DNA of 64,000 nt, taken from positions 29,122-93,121 of the forward strand of contig JAOARG010000033.1 in assembly GCA_025210655.1 (NCBI GenBank). The letters are read 5' to 3'. The stretch's first letter is position 1. Every line of letters begins with the position of its first letter. The stretch is from Bacillota bacterium (lineage in GTDB: Bacteria > Bacillota > Clostridia > Peptostreptococcales > Acidaminobacteraceae). A program made the position numbers and the translations under genes. The notes under the pieces were generated by a model that saw nothing but the letters and a program-made list of their open reading frames with translations, did not search any database and had not been told where the DNA came from. Shown here piece after piece: positions 18,135-25,807 of the stretch.

Positions 18135-18223
18135 AAATAGTCCCCCATAGAAATATCTGGAATAGTTATATTATATTGATACACAGATTGAAACTATGGT
18201 AAACATGAGAGATCTATAAAATA

Positions 18224-18691
18224 TTATTTATTTTTTAGATCCCTAATAAGACCAGTACCATGTCCCATCGGACAAACCTGACACCAAGATCTTGGTTTGA
18301 AAAATACTCCCATAATAATCCCCACAACAAATGAAGCAAACATCAATCTAAATATAGACATAGCAATTTTTACAGGAACAAACTGAGAATGATAAAGGGA
18401 AATCCCAAACATAGTCATCATAAAAATCAACATAAAATTCTTAAATCCCTTAGTTCTCATAAACTTAGGAAGAGTATTATCCATAGACACACTAGGCATA
18501 AACTTACCTAAAAACGACCCCCTTGGACAATACTTAGAACAATGAATCTTCCCCCTACCCCTAAGGGCATGATACATTGGCATTCCCATACATACAAAAC
18601 CAAAAAGTCCAAACCATATATTTACGATAGATAGTGCAAAGAATACTACTATAATTACCCAGCTCCATTTCATATGACTACTCTTGCTCAT
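18224..18691 (-). CDS. Small membrane protein with two CxxC-P Fe-S type motifs
   Basis: A 155-residue protein with about four membrane helices and two cysteine clusters, HCSKYCPRGSF (about 51-61) and WCQVCPMGHG near the C-terminus. They resemble the membrane-embedded NapH/CcoG/RnfC-like 4Fe-4S domain but each has only two cysteines, so together they could hold one cluster. A role in membrane electron transfer or redox sensing is inferred; no partner reductase is adjacent. GGAGG lies 9 nt before the ATG. Alternatively it is a shortened maturation protein. Confidence 0.65.
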   Translation of the reverse strand: MSKSSHMKWSWVIIVVFFALSIVNIWFGLFGFVCMGMPMYHALRGRGKIHCSKYCPRGSFLGKFMPSVSMDNTLPKFMRTKGFKNFMLIFMMTMFGISLYHSQFVPVKIAMSIFRLMFASFVVGIIMGVFFKPRSWCQVCPMGHGTGLIRDLKNK

Positions 18692-18817
18692 TATTTACTA
18701 CCTCCATTATTTTTATCCCCTCCTATGGGGGGGTGTTTTCTTTTTATATAATAACAGGAGATTTACTTTGATGCAAGAGTTTTTTTATATGCGCTTTAAT
18801 AATCTTAAAAATAATGC

Positions 18818-19426
18818 TTAATTATACTCACTTTTTGTTGCAACAACTACATACATTTCCTCACTATCAATAGTAATAGAAGTATCCAAACCAGCAGCCT
18901 TGTAATAATCACTTATTACATCTATTGTTGGTAAATTATCGTCTGACACGGCCTCAGAAACTTTCTTGTGAAGATTATTAATAGCATCTCTACTTTGTGA
19001 ATGACATATTATGAGTTTGCCACCTTCATTAAGATATTTACTAACAACTTTTACAAGAGATTCTTGATCATCAAAATGGGGAAAAACTGAATAACAAATA
19101 ATATAATCAAAATACTCACTATGTAAATTAGCCTTCATAATATCCTCACATATAAAATTTACATTATTATAATGATATTTACGTTTTGCAACTTCTATCA
19201 TTTTACTTGAGATATCAATAGCTGTTATTTCACCACTACTTCCTGATAGATCTACCAAATAAGGTAGAAGTACACCCGTACCCGTTCCAATATCTAATAT
19301 CTTTGAGCCATTTTTTATATTCAACAAACCTAGTATATCCTTAATTTTATCAGTATCATGATTGCAAAATTCGTCCCAACTTTCTGCCATTGAATTGAAG
19401 AACTCGATTTGATTAATCATATACAT
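18818..19426 (-). CDS. Class I SAM-dependent methyltransferase
   Basis: A 202-residue Rossmann methyltransferase with the SAM motif ILDIGTGTGVLLPYL (about 39-53), the acidic motif II TAIDIS and motif YDYIICYSVFPHF. The methyl acceptor is unknown. The first codons overlap the 3' end of the ECF S-component gene by 14 bp, so the two are translationally coupled and may act on the same small molecule. An ATG two codons in is an equal alternative start. Confidence 0.85.
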   Translation of the reverse strand: MYMINQIEFFNSMAESWDEFCNHDTDKIKDILGLLNIKNGSKILDIGTGTGVLLPYLVDLSGSSGEITAIDISSKMIEVAKRKYHYNNVNFICEDIMKANLHSEYFDYIICYSVFPHFDDQESLVKVVSKYLNEGGKLIICHSQSRDAINNLHKKVSEAVSDDNLPTIDVISDYYKAAGLDTSITIDSEEMYVVVATKSEYN

Positions 19427-19952
19427 TACCTACTCTCTTAGTAAAAATCCCTCTTTCTAATACAGAAACAATTCTCGGTATAAGTATTATTTGAATTACA
19501 ATGCCCGGTAGTCCCTGTATGATACCAATTCCAACAAAGGTAAATGGATTAGGAAGCTTTGCCATAAAAAATGATACAAGTACCCATACAACTAGGGATG
19601 ACACTATTCTTCCAAAAGTCATACTTAAAATTAGGGACGGATATATATTTAATCTAAATTTTCTATACAGCAAATTCATAGTAGCACCATATGTCATCAG
19701 TTCAAAAATCATAAAAGGTAATACCGGAAACATCGGCGGCATACCTGTTAAAAGGGAACTCAAAATAGGTGTTATTACACCTACTGCAATGGCAAATGGT
19801 AAACTAACTATACAAGCAGCAACTAAAACTGGAATATGCATAGGTAAAAACATTGCACCGGCATTAAATATATGGAAAAGCATAGGTAAAATTAATCCTA
19901 TGGCAATAAAAAGCCCTGATATTACTATTTCTTTTACAATTTTTTTTTGCAT
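19413..19952 (-). CDS. ECF transporter S component (substrate-specific subunit)
   Basis: A 179-residue, six-helix hydrophobic protein with the energy-coupling-factor S-component look: a basic N-terminus then IVISGLFIAIGLILPMLFH, and FMIFELMTYGATMNLLYRK mid-protein. It would capture a vitamin or cofactor precursor and work with shared EcfA/A'/T subunits encoded elsewhere. The substrate is not readable; no riboswitch was recognised in the 170-bp leader. It overlaps the methyltransferase gene, which suggests a methylated or methylatable ligand. Confidence 0.75.
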   Translation of the reverse strand: MQKKIVKEIVISGLFIAIGLILPMLFHIFNAGAMFLPMHIPVLVAACIVSLPFAIAVGVITPILSSLLTGMPPMFPVLPFMIFELMTYGATMNLLYRKFRLNIYPSLILSMTFGRIVSSLVVWVLVSFFMAKLPNPFTFVGIGIIQGLPGIVIQIILIPRIVSVLERGIFTKRVGNVYD

Positions 19953-20051
19953 AATATTTTCCTTTCTTATTCTAGTAAACTATAAAAAATAATAAGTTAT
20001 TAAAACACAAAATTCATCAAACACCCTAACATCCAGAAGTAAATATAACCA

Positions 20052-20100
20052 TCATCAAAGAAATCATATAATGAAAATTTCTTTGATGATGCTTTTGTTA
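20052..20100. terminator. Hairpin after the CooC-like gene
   Basis: A 14-bp stem ATCATCAAAGAAAT…ATTTCTTTGATGAT has an 11-nt loop. The better T-run is on the plus strand (GCTTTTGTTATTTTTT); as a minus-strand terminator for the gene ending at 20125 it is weak. Confidence 0.5.
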
Positions 20101-20124
20101 TTTTTTACTTTTTTATTGCTATCT

Positions 20125-20892
20125 TTATATTCCGAATTGAGGAAGCATCTTATCCAACATACTACTTATAGCCCTTGGACACTCAGAATCTAATGGTAAT
20201 TCTAATAAGGATCTACCTGATCTATCAAAGCTATTTACTAAAGAATCTTCTGGTAAGCAAGCTGATATTTCTACACCAATTTTTTCTATCATTTCTTGAG
20301 ACAGTTTGTCGTCACGAACTCTATTTAGAACCAAACCAACTTTCTTAATGTTAACTCCATCGTCACAGTCCTGAGCTACTTTTATAATGCTCTTGGCAGT
20401 CTCTAAACTTCTTCTGGACATATCTGCAACAACTAACAATACATCAATGCTTTTCATTACCCTTCTATTCAATTGTTCAGGACCTGCTTCTCCGTCTATA
20501 ACTGTTATTTCATAATCATCTACCAATGAATCAATACCATATTTCAGTAGCTCATTGACAGCACAAAAGCAGCCTGGCTCTTCTGGCCGACCCATTGTCA
20601 ATAAATCAAATCCCTCAGCCTTAGTTAAAATATCTTTCATCATATCCTTAGTTGGACTTGCTTTCAGATTACTTCTAAGTTGATCTCTTCCAACTAATCC
20701 TTTCCTTACTTCACTAACTGTCTTTTCTACATCAACCCCCAGTGTATAGGGTAAACTCATAGCTGAATCTGCATCAATTGCAAGGACCCTATTATTGTAT
20801 CTTTCAGCTAATAACCTAATCAGCAAAGTAGCCACTACAGTTTTTCCAGTACCACCTTTACCAGCTATAGCAATCGACTTAATTTTTTCCAT
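20125..20892 (-). CDS. CooC-like P-loop ATPase (Fe-S/metalloenzyme maturation type)
   Basis: A 255-residue MinD/NifH-superfamily ATPase with the deviant Walker A GKGGTGKT (11-18, signature Lys12 and Lys17), switch residues DADSAMSLPYTLG and a CxC pair (Cys108, Cys110) as in CooC, which inserts nickel into CO dehydrogenase. Here it is the last gene of the reductase operon, 37 bp after the BzdO-like gene, with no CO dehydrogenase in the window. I infer a role in assembly or metal/cluster loading of this reductase. GGAGGG precedes the ATG. Family assignment is firm, the partner is inferred. Confidence 0.85.
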   Translation of the reverse strand: MEKIKSIAIAGKGGTGKTVVATLLIRLLAERYNNRVLAIDADSAMSLPYTLGVDVEKTVSEVRKGLVGRDQLRSNLKASPTKDMMKDILTKAEGFDLLTMGRPEEPGCFCAVNELLKYGIDSLVDDYEITVIDGEAGPEQLNRRVMKSIDVLLVVADMSRRSLETAKSIIKVAQDCDDGVNIKKVGLVLNRVRDDKLSQEMIEKIGVEISACLPEDSLVNSFDRSGRSLLELPLDSECPRAISSMLDKMLPQFGI

Positions 20893-20928
20893 AATCCTTA
20901 CTCCCTCCTATGAATTTATATCACTCCA

Positions 20929-22203
20929 CTATTTCTTTCTAGCCAGCCTTTTGGCCCCAACAACACTCTCCATGTATTCACTCATAGATGCTTTTACTTC
21001 ATCAATGCTTTTATAACGTAAATCTATTGAATCAAGTTCCACAGTAAATGTTGGAAGATTATACTTATCTTGAACCATATCTGTCACCATTTTTGCTGAT
21101 GCAAATGTATGATTACAACCTACATGACCAATAAACATTGAGACATTAATATCATATTCATCCATAATATTATCTACTAAGTAAATAAAATTCTCTGAAG
21201 GACCGGAAGCACCGTGAATCATAGGTAATGTCATTGACTTTTGTGCAGTTACATATAAGGCATCCTCTTTGTCATTAACATCATTAAAAAAAACACCTTT
21301 TTGATGACCAAATCCATCCATGACAAGTATAGCTCCATATTCTCTTTCCATCCAATCAAGTAAACCTGCATTTGCCCAAACTATATTTTGCAGCCAGGCA
21401 ACCCTATACTTTTCATCTTTAACTGCACCAATTCCATTATCAGCATTATACTTACCCACTTCGTATTGTTTCTCCATAAACTTCAACATTTCAGGATGTC
21501 CATTCATCCCCATCATCATTTCATTTAGAACTAATAATCGTCCAGGCAAAGGACATGGTTTAATCTTCCTCAAGTCTGCGATTTTATGCATTAACTTAGT
21601 GGTTTTATTAGAAATTTCAGCTACCTCGGCAAACTTATCCCAATCCATCTTTTTACCTGTCACTTCTTCCATAAAAGATATGAATCCCTCATATTGTTTT
21701 GCTAAATATTTATATCCCCTATCATCCCTTCTAAAAGGAATATCAACCCTATATGAAGGAACATTAAAAATTTTGTCGATAGCCGGGTGACAGACACGGG
21801 ATGAGTCACAAGGAACTGTACAATATACAAAAGCATCTGGCATTATACCATAGTCCCCCCTCAAGGCAATTCCTAACTCTGTCTTATCTAAACCACATAC
21901 TGTTGAAGGAACATATTTTTCAGCTTCATCAATATATGGTGATATTTCTTCAGTATTCGATGCAAGTCGTGTTGGCATCATATCAAGAAAAAATGGTACT
22001 GCATCGAATGAATAGATTAATTCAAGTGGGGCAGGACCACCGAAAAATATCAACTTTTTACCATCTTTTTTAGCATCTCTAATATGGTCCCAATAAGCCT
22101 TTTGTACTTCAAACATCCACAAACTATCCGGTGCTTTTTTACTCATATAAGCTAATATACTATCTACCTGATCACAAGTTTCAGAAATAAGATTTTTACT
22201 CAT
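20929..22203 (-). CDS. Benzoyl-CoA reductase/2-hydroxyacyl-CoA dehydratase subunit (BzdO/HgdA-like)
   Basis: A 424-residue member of the HgdA/HgdB/BcrB/BcrC fold family, which holds a 4Fe-4S cluster at the substrate-binding subunit. Conserved-looking cysteines lie in PSTVCGLD, YCTVPCDSSRVCHP and IGHVGCNHT. Length fits the larger catalytic subunit of bzd-type ATP-dependent benzoyl-CoA reductases (or HgdA). The gene follows the 375-residue partner by 2 bp and precedes the CooC-like gene, with two distinct ATPase-activator genes upstream. The presence of two activators favours reductase over dehydratase, but sequence alone cannot exclude a 2-hydroxyacyl-CoA dehydratase. Confidence 0.82.
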   Translation of the reverse strand: MSKNLISETCDQVDSILAYMSKKAPDSLWMFEVQKAYWDHIRDAKKDGKKLIFFGGPAPLELIYSFDAVPFFLDMMPTRLASNTEEISPYIDEAEKYVPSTVCGLDKTELGIALRGDYGIMPDAFVYCTVPCDSSRVCHPAIDKIFNVPSYRVDIPFRRDDRGYKYLAKQYEGFISFMEEVTGKKMDWDKFAEVAEISNKTTKLMHKIADLRKIKPCPLPGRLLVLNEMMMGMNGHPEMLKFMEKQYEVGKYNADNGIGAVKDEKYRVAWLQNIVWANAGLLDWMEREYGAILVMDGFGHQKGVFFNDVNDKEDALYVTAQKSMTLPMIHGASGPSENFIYLVDNIMDEYDINVSMFIGHVGCNHTFASAKMVTDMVQDKYNLPTFTVELDSIDLRYKSIDEVKASMSEYMESVVGAKRLARKK

Positions 22204-22205
22204 AA

Positions 22206-23333
22206 TTAATTCTCCTTTTCAATCATTTCTACAAATGCTTCAACACGAATAGCTAATTGACCCGCATTAGCCATCAACTGTTCCCTTTCTACAGATAACA
22301 TAGGAATATTTGCATCTTCCATTAGTTTATTGAGATATACTCCTTCTCCTCCCCAACACTCACAGTTTTGCATTTTTTGAAAAATCACTCCATCAACCTT
22401 GTATTCCTTTATCATATCGAATATAAAGCTGTGCATTTCATCATGTCCATCTAGCATACGGGGACACACAGATCTAGTTAAATATGATTCTGCGATAGAT
22501 CCCATTACATCCTCAGCCTTAACTTCTACTGGCTCCCAAAGGTATCTGCTTCCGTAGCAAAGAGCGTCTGTCACCACTAAAGCTCCTGTATCTTCAATTA
22601 CTTTCATATATTCTGGATCATCAAGGGCACTACCAATTACCATAAGCCTGACTCTACTATTCGTAATAGGTTTTCTATTTTTAGCATCTTTCAAAAATGA
22701 TTCTAATAAATCATTAAACTCTTCTTTTGGTAAGGAAGTTGCTGAAAGGATAATCTTAAGAACATCTACACCACTTACTACAGGACTATCTGCTTTTCTT
22801 AGTTCATATAATTCCCTAATCAAACTACGTGTCTTATTATATAAATCTATTGAACTTTTTAATTTATCATCTGTTATTTGCAAGTCTCCGTATTTTTCTA
22901 AACCTTCCTTCATATCAAAAAGCTCATCTTTGTAATATTCAATATTTAAATCCCCCAATAATCTTGGAGCTCCAATTTGTTGAAGATAATTTTTATCTTT
23001 ACTCGGATCTATGTAATGCCAATTATCAAAAATTCTACTAGCCATTATACATCCATCTGATGATATAACACCATCCAAATCATATGTTCCATCTAATAAA
23101 TACTGTAAGCAGCTTCTAGCATAGCTACAGCTTAAACTCGACATCCAAGTCTCACCCTCACTACTGTCCTTACAATCAGTTGCCCTTATTCGAACTGGCA
23201 ACATTCCAGCTGCATGGATTATTTCTTCAGGTACATGACAACAAACAGTACCCATTACTTTTTTGCCATCACCTTTATACGACTCGATGGAATTATTAGA
23301 AATACTTGTATCAAACAATTTTTCATAATTCAT
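22206..23333 (-). CDS. Benzoyl-CoA reductase/2-hydroxyacyl-CoA dehydratase subunit (BzdN/HgdB-like)
   Basis: A 375-residue second catalytic subunit of the same fold family. It begins with the family pattern KKVMGTVCCHVPEEIIHAAG and contains LSCSYARSCL, SSDGCIMASR and QNCECWGGEG as likely cluster ligands and active-site cysteines. It would form a heterodimer with the product of the next gene. The start has AGGAG 8 nt upstream. Together with the activators at 23441 and 24389 it makes a four-subunit set with the composition of class I benzoyl-CoA reductases. Confidence 0.82.
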   Translation of the reverse strand: MNYEKLFDTSISNNSIESYKGDGKKVMGTVCCHVPEEIIHAAGMLPVRIRATDCKDSSEGETWMSSLSCSYARSCLQYLLDGTYDLDGVISSDGCIMASRIFDNWHYIDPSKDKNYLQQIGAPRLLGDLNIEYYKDELFDMKEGLEKYGDLQITDDKLKSSIDLYNKTRSLIRELYELRKADSPVVSGVDVLKIILSATSLPKEEFNDLLESFLKDAKNRKPITNSRVRLMVIGSALDDPEYMKVIEDTGALVVTDALCYGSRYLWEPVEVKAEDVMGSIAESYLTRSVCPRMLDGHDEMHSFIFDMIKEYKVDGVIFQKMQNCECWGGEGVYLNKLMEDANIPMLSVEREQLMANAGQLAIRVEAFVEMIEKEN

Positions 23334-23440
23334 AATATCACTCCTTTTTTTCTATCTATTTTAATTGTTACTACAACAATCAAATACAAATCCACATTTA
23401 GCAGTTACAAAATCTTATACTAGTAACTTTTAAGTAAAAA

Positions 23441-24352
23441 TCATGTTTGATATGCTACTTTCAGCGCTTTCTTCCCTACTAAGCTGTTCTCTCTTTTTTC
23501 AGCATACTCTTTTGCTATCAATGCTGCCCCTAAGGCTCCTGCAATCTGTGAATCCATTTTAGCTTCCCTTGATTTTACCCCTAGTATTTTTTCTATTCTT
23601 TGTGTAACACCAATATTTTTTCTAATACCACCTGTTATAGCAAAATCAAGCTCCAAACCATTTTTTTCTATAAGTTTAACTACTCTAATAGACATAGCAT
23701 GACAATAAGCAGCCAGTACCTTTTCTTTACTCCAACCACTTCTCATAAGCTTTGTAGCTTCAGACTTTGCAAAAATAACACAGGTGCTTGAAACAGCTTC
23801 TGGTTCTTCATCAATATCAAAAGACATAGGTCCGATATCTTCAACATGAACAGCTAATAGATCAGCTATTACTTCCATACCTCTTCCCGTACCTGCTGCA
23901 CATTTGTCATTCATAAGGAAAGAGAGCACTTTGCCATTTTCATCACAACTTATTACCTTGCAATCTTGTCCACCCATATCCAAAATAGTTCGAACTTCTT
24001 TTCCATAAATATAGTTAGCACCCTTTGAATGACATGTAATTTCAGTAATATTTCTATCTGCAAACTCTACATTAACCCGTCCATATCCTGTTCCTATGCA
24101 ATAATCTATATCATCAATTACAAGTCCAGTACCTTCCATTGCCCATTTTATTGCCTTTGATGCTGATTCAGGGCTATTTGAACCAGTCCTTATATTAGAG
24201 TAAGCATATGGCTCCCCATCAATCAATATAACAGCCTGAGTACTAGTGGAACCAATATCTACACCTGCTGTTATTAAATGCCCCTCCCATCCATCAATAT
24301 CTGGATTAATCCACTTGGATTCTTTCCATCTCCAATATTCAATTTTTTCCAT
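23441..24352 (-). CDS. ATPase/activator subunit, BcrA/BzdQ-like
   Basis: An ASKHA-fold ATPase that drives one low-potential electron into the catalytic subunits on ATP hydrolysis. From the ATG at 24352 it has a tryptophan-rich N-terminal extension before GVDIGSTSTQAVI, then LDMGGQDCK, the cluster cysteine in MNDKCAAGTGRG and the second in SSTCVIFAKSEA, and ITGGIRKN. These segments, including the extension, match my memory of BzdQ/BcrA rather than the simple HgdC activator. The upstream in-frame TTG is rejected because it overlaps the GAGGGG site. It follows the second activator gene by 36 bp. Confidence 0.82.
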   Translation of the reverse strand: MEKIEYWRWKESKWINPDIDGWEGHLITAGVDIGSTSTQAVILIDGEPYAYSNIRTGSNSPESASKAIKWAMEGTGLVIDDIDYCIGTGYGRVNVEFADRNITEITCHSKGANYIYGKEVRTILDMGGQDCKVISCDENGKVLSFLMNDKCAAGTGRGMEVIADLLAVHVEDIGPMSFDIDEEPEAVSSTCVIFAKSEATKLMRSGWSKEKVLAAYCHAMSIRVVKLIEKNGLELDFAITGGIRKNIGVTQRIEKILGVKSREAKMDSQIAGALGAALIAKEYAEKRENSLVGKKALKVAYQT

Positions 24353-24388
24353 ATATCTCATTCCCCTCAAATATCAAATTCTTTTCAA

Positions 24389-25150
24389 CTACTCATATAA
24401 AGCTGCACCTATGGCATTTACATAATCCATTTCTTCTGGTACGAAAATATCCCTTTTAAGAATAGTGGACATACATTCAGTAAGACCTTTATTATGTCCT
24501 GGTCCACCGATTAAAGCCACCTCATCTCTAATACCAACCCTTTTGATTAAAGAAGATATTCGATTGCAAATTCCTACATGAATACCATGGGCTATGTCCT
24601 CCCTACTTTCTTTACGATGTATTAAAGAAATTACTTCAGATTCAGCAAATACAACACACTGTGCATTAGTTGTTATCTCTTTTTTGTGTCGTAATGAATA
24701 ATCTCCAATATCTTCAACACTAATTTGAAGTGCACGTGCCATAGCTTCTATAAACATCCCTGCACCAGATGCACATTTATCATTTGCCTGATATTTAATA
24801 ATCTTTCCATCTTCAGACAAACTAATAACATGAGACCCTTCAGCTCCAATATCTATCAGCAACTGAATATTTGGGTTTATAAAATACATGCCTTTGGAAG
24901 CAGATATAACTTCGTTGACTACATCATCAGCAAAACTAATCATATTTCTACCAGACCCAGTTGCAATAATCTTATCTATTTTATTTTCAAATACTGCCAT
25001 ATCTCCTTTTAAGAGATTCTTGTAAACGTCTTGGCCAGCCTTATTTGCATCAAACTTAGTTGCAAGCATAAAACTACTTAGGACCTTGTCATCTTTCATC
25101 AGTACACCCTTGGTGTTTTGACTCCCACTGTCAATTCCAACAGTAACCAT
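24389..25150 (-). CDS. ATPase/activator subunit, BcrD/BzdP-like
   Basis: The second ASKHA-type activator, 253 residues, with GIDSGSQNTKGVL, the motif DIGAEGSHV (where the partner has DMGGQDCK), NDKCASGAG and AQCVVFAESEVISLIH, and RVGIRDEVALIGGPG. The DIGAEG and NAQC-FAESEV-SLIH segments are typical of the BcrD/BadG/BzdP branch. Each subunit offers two cysteines, so a heterodimer could share one 4Fe-4S cluster. It is the first gene of the reductase operon, 60 bp downstream of a sigma-54 promoter. The ATG at 25150 has AAGGAGG with good spacing; the earlier ATG is inside that site. Confidence 0.83.
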   Translation of the reverse strand: MVTVGIDSGSQNTKGVLMKDDKVLSSFMLATKFDANKAGQDVYKNLLKGDMAVFENKIDKIIATGSGRNMISFADDVVNEVISASKGMYFINPNIQLLIDIGAEGSHVISLSEDGKIIKYQANDKCASGAGMFIEAMARALQISVEDIGDYSLRHKKEITTNAQCVVFAESEVISLIHRKESREDIAHGIHVGICNRISSLIKRVGIRDEVALIGGPGHNKGLTECMSTILKRDIFVPEEMDYVNAIGAALYE

Positions 25151-25210
25151 TATTCTCATCCTCCTTTCAATATATAAAGTAATTAATTAACTATGTATGA
25201 CAATAATATA

Positions 25211-25228
25211 AGCAATTTGCATGCCATT
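25211..25228 (-). promoter_or_regulatory. Sigma-54 promoter of the reductase operon
   Basis: On the minus strand TGGCAT-GCAAA-TTGCT matches the -24/-12 consensus (TGGCAC-N5-TTGCW) with exact spacing, about 60 bp before the activator start codon. An NtrC-type activator gene lies in the same module. Confidence 0.8.
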
Positions 25229-25362
25229 TTTTCTCTTTAATATTTTTTTCATAATAAGTCTTAATAGTTTTTTAAAGCCGTTGATTTAACTCTTCTAGAA
25301 CATAGTAACCAAAATATAATCAGTAGCTATTTCCTTAGCTAAAATAAATATGCTTTTATAGC

Positions 25363-25401
25363 TTGTGCAAAGATTGTACATAGCACCCAATCTTTGCACA
25401 A
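25363..25401. promoter_or_regulatory. Enhancer (UAS) palindrome for the NtrC-like regulator
   Basis: A perfect 14-bp inverted repeat, TTGTGCAAAGATTG and CAATCTTTGCACAA, separated by 11 bp, lies about 135 bp upstream of the sigma-54 promoter. The TTGTGCAA core recurs at the second sigma-54 promoter (33354-33405). A terminator role for the upstream ferredoxin gene is possible but there is no T-run. Confidence 0.75.
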
Positions 25402-25444
25402 AATTTGCTTAATTCTTGACTATTGTCTTTTAACAAACTCCAAT

Positions 25445-25639
25445 CTAATAAGTATTTTCATCAGTAGACCAATCCATAGTTATTGCTTCAAAGGGACATA
25501 CAGAAAGACATGATCCACATCCTCTACATTTTTCATTAATAACCGCAAAATTTTCTATCATATCTATCCCGTCAAAAGGACATATATTTAAACATATATT
25601 GCACCCTGTACATTTTTCCTTATTTACAAATACAGTCAT
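25445..25639 (-). CDS. 2x[4Fe-4S] ferredoxin
   Basis: A 64-residue clostridial-type ferredoxin with two full CxxCxxCxxxCP motifs, CTGCNICLNICP and CRGCGSCLSVCP. It is the natural low-potential electron donor for the ATP-dependent reductase encoded next to it. The start is the ATG at 25639 with CGGAGG upstream; nine earlier in-frame codons are not needed. A weak -24/-12 like sequence (CGGCAC-N5-TTGT, minus strand, about 25728-25741) precedes it, so it might be co-regulated. Confidence 0.92.
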   Translation of the reverse strand: MTVFVNKEKCTGCNICLNICPFDGIDMIENFAVINEKCRGCGSCLSVCPFEAITMDWSTDENTY

Positions 25640-25765
25640 TTCTATCCTCCGTTTTGTATTACTCATATTTTTAAAATTTAATAAATGAAGATTTGTTTTA
25701 GCAATGTGAAGAAAATTATGGATACAATATCAGTGCCGAGTTTCAATAGCAGGCTCCTGATAACT

Positions 25766-25800
25766 AAAAAAAGCGAATCTAATCACATGTAGATTCGCTC
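25766..25800 (-). terminator. Terminator of the acyl-CoA ligase gene
   Basis: The stem GCGAATCTA / TAGATTCGC has an 8-nt loop, followed on the minus strand by CTTTTTTTAG. It ends the beta-oxidation-like operon. Confidence 0.85.
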
Positions 25801-25807
25801 ACCAATT

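Noticed and set aside
20929..23333. Plain 2-hydroxyglutaryl-CoA dehydratase (HgdAB) assignment
   Set aside because: Not excluded, but two different activator ATPases with BcrA- and BcrD-type motifs fit a benzoyl-CoA-reductase-like complex better than the single homodimeric HgdC.
25724..25745. Sigma-54 promoter for the ferredoxin gene
   Set aside because: CGGCAC-N5-TTGT departs from the consensus at both conserved GG/GC elements and no TTGTGCAA box is near; kept only as a weak possibility.
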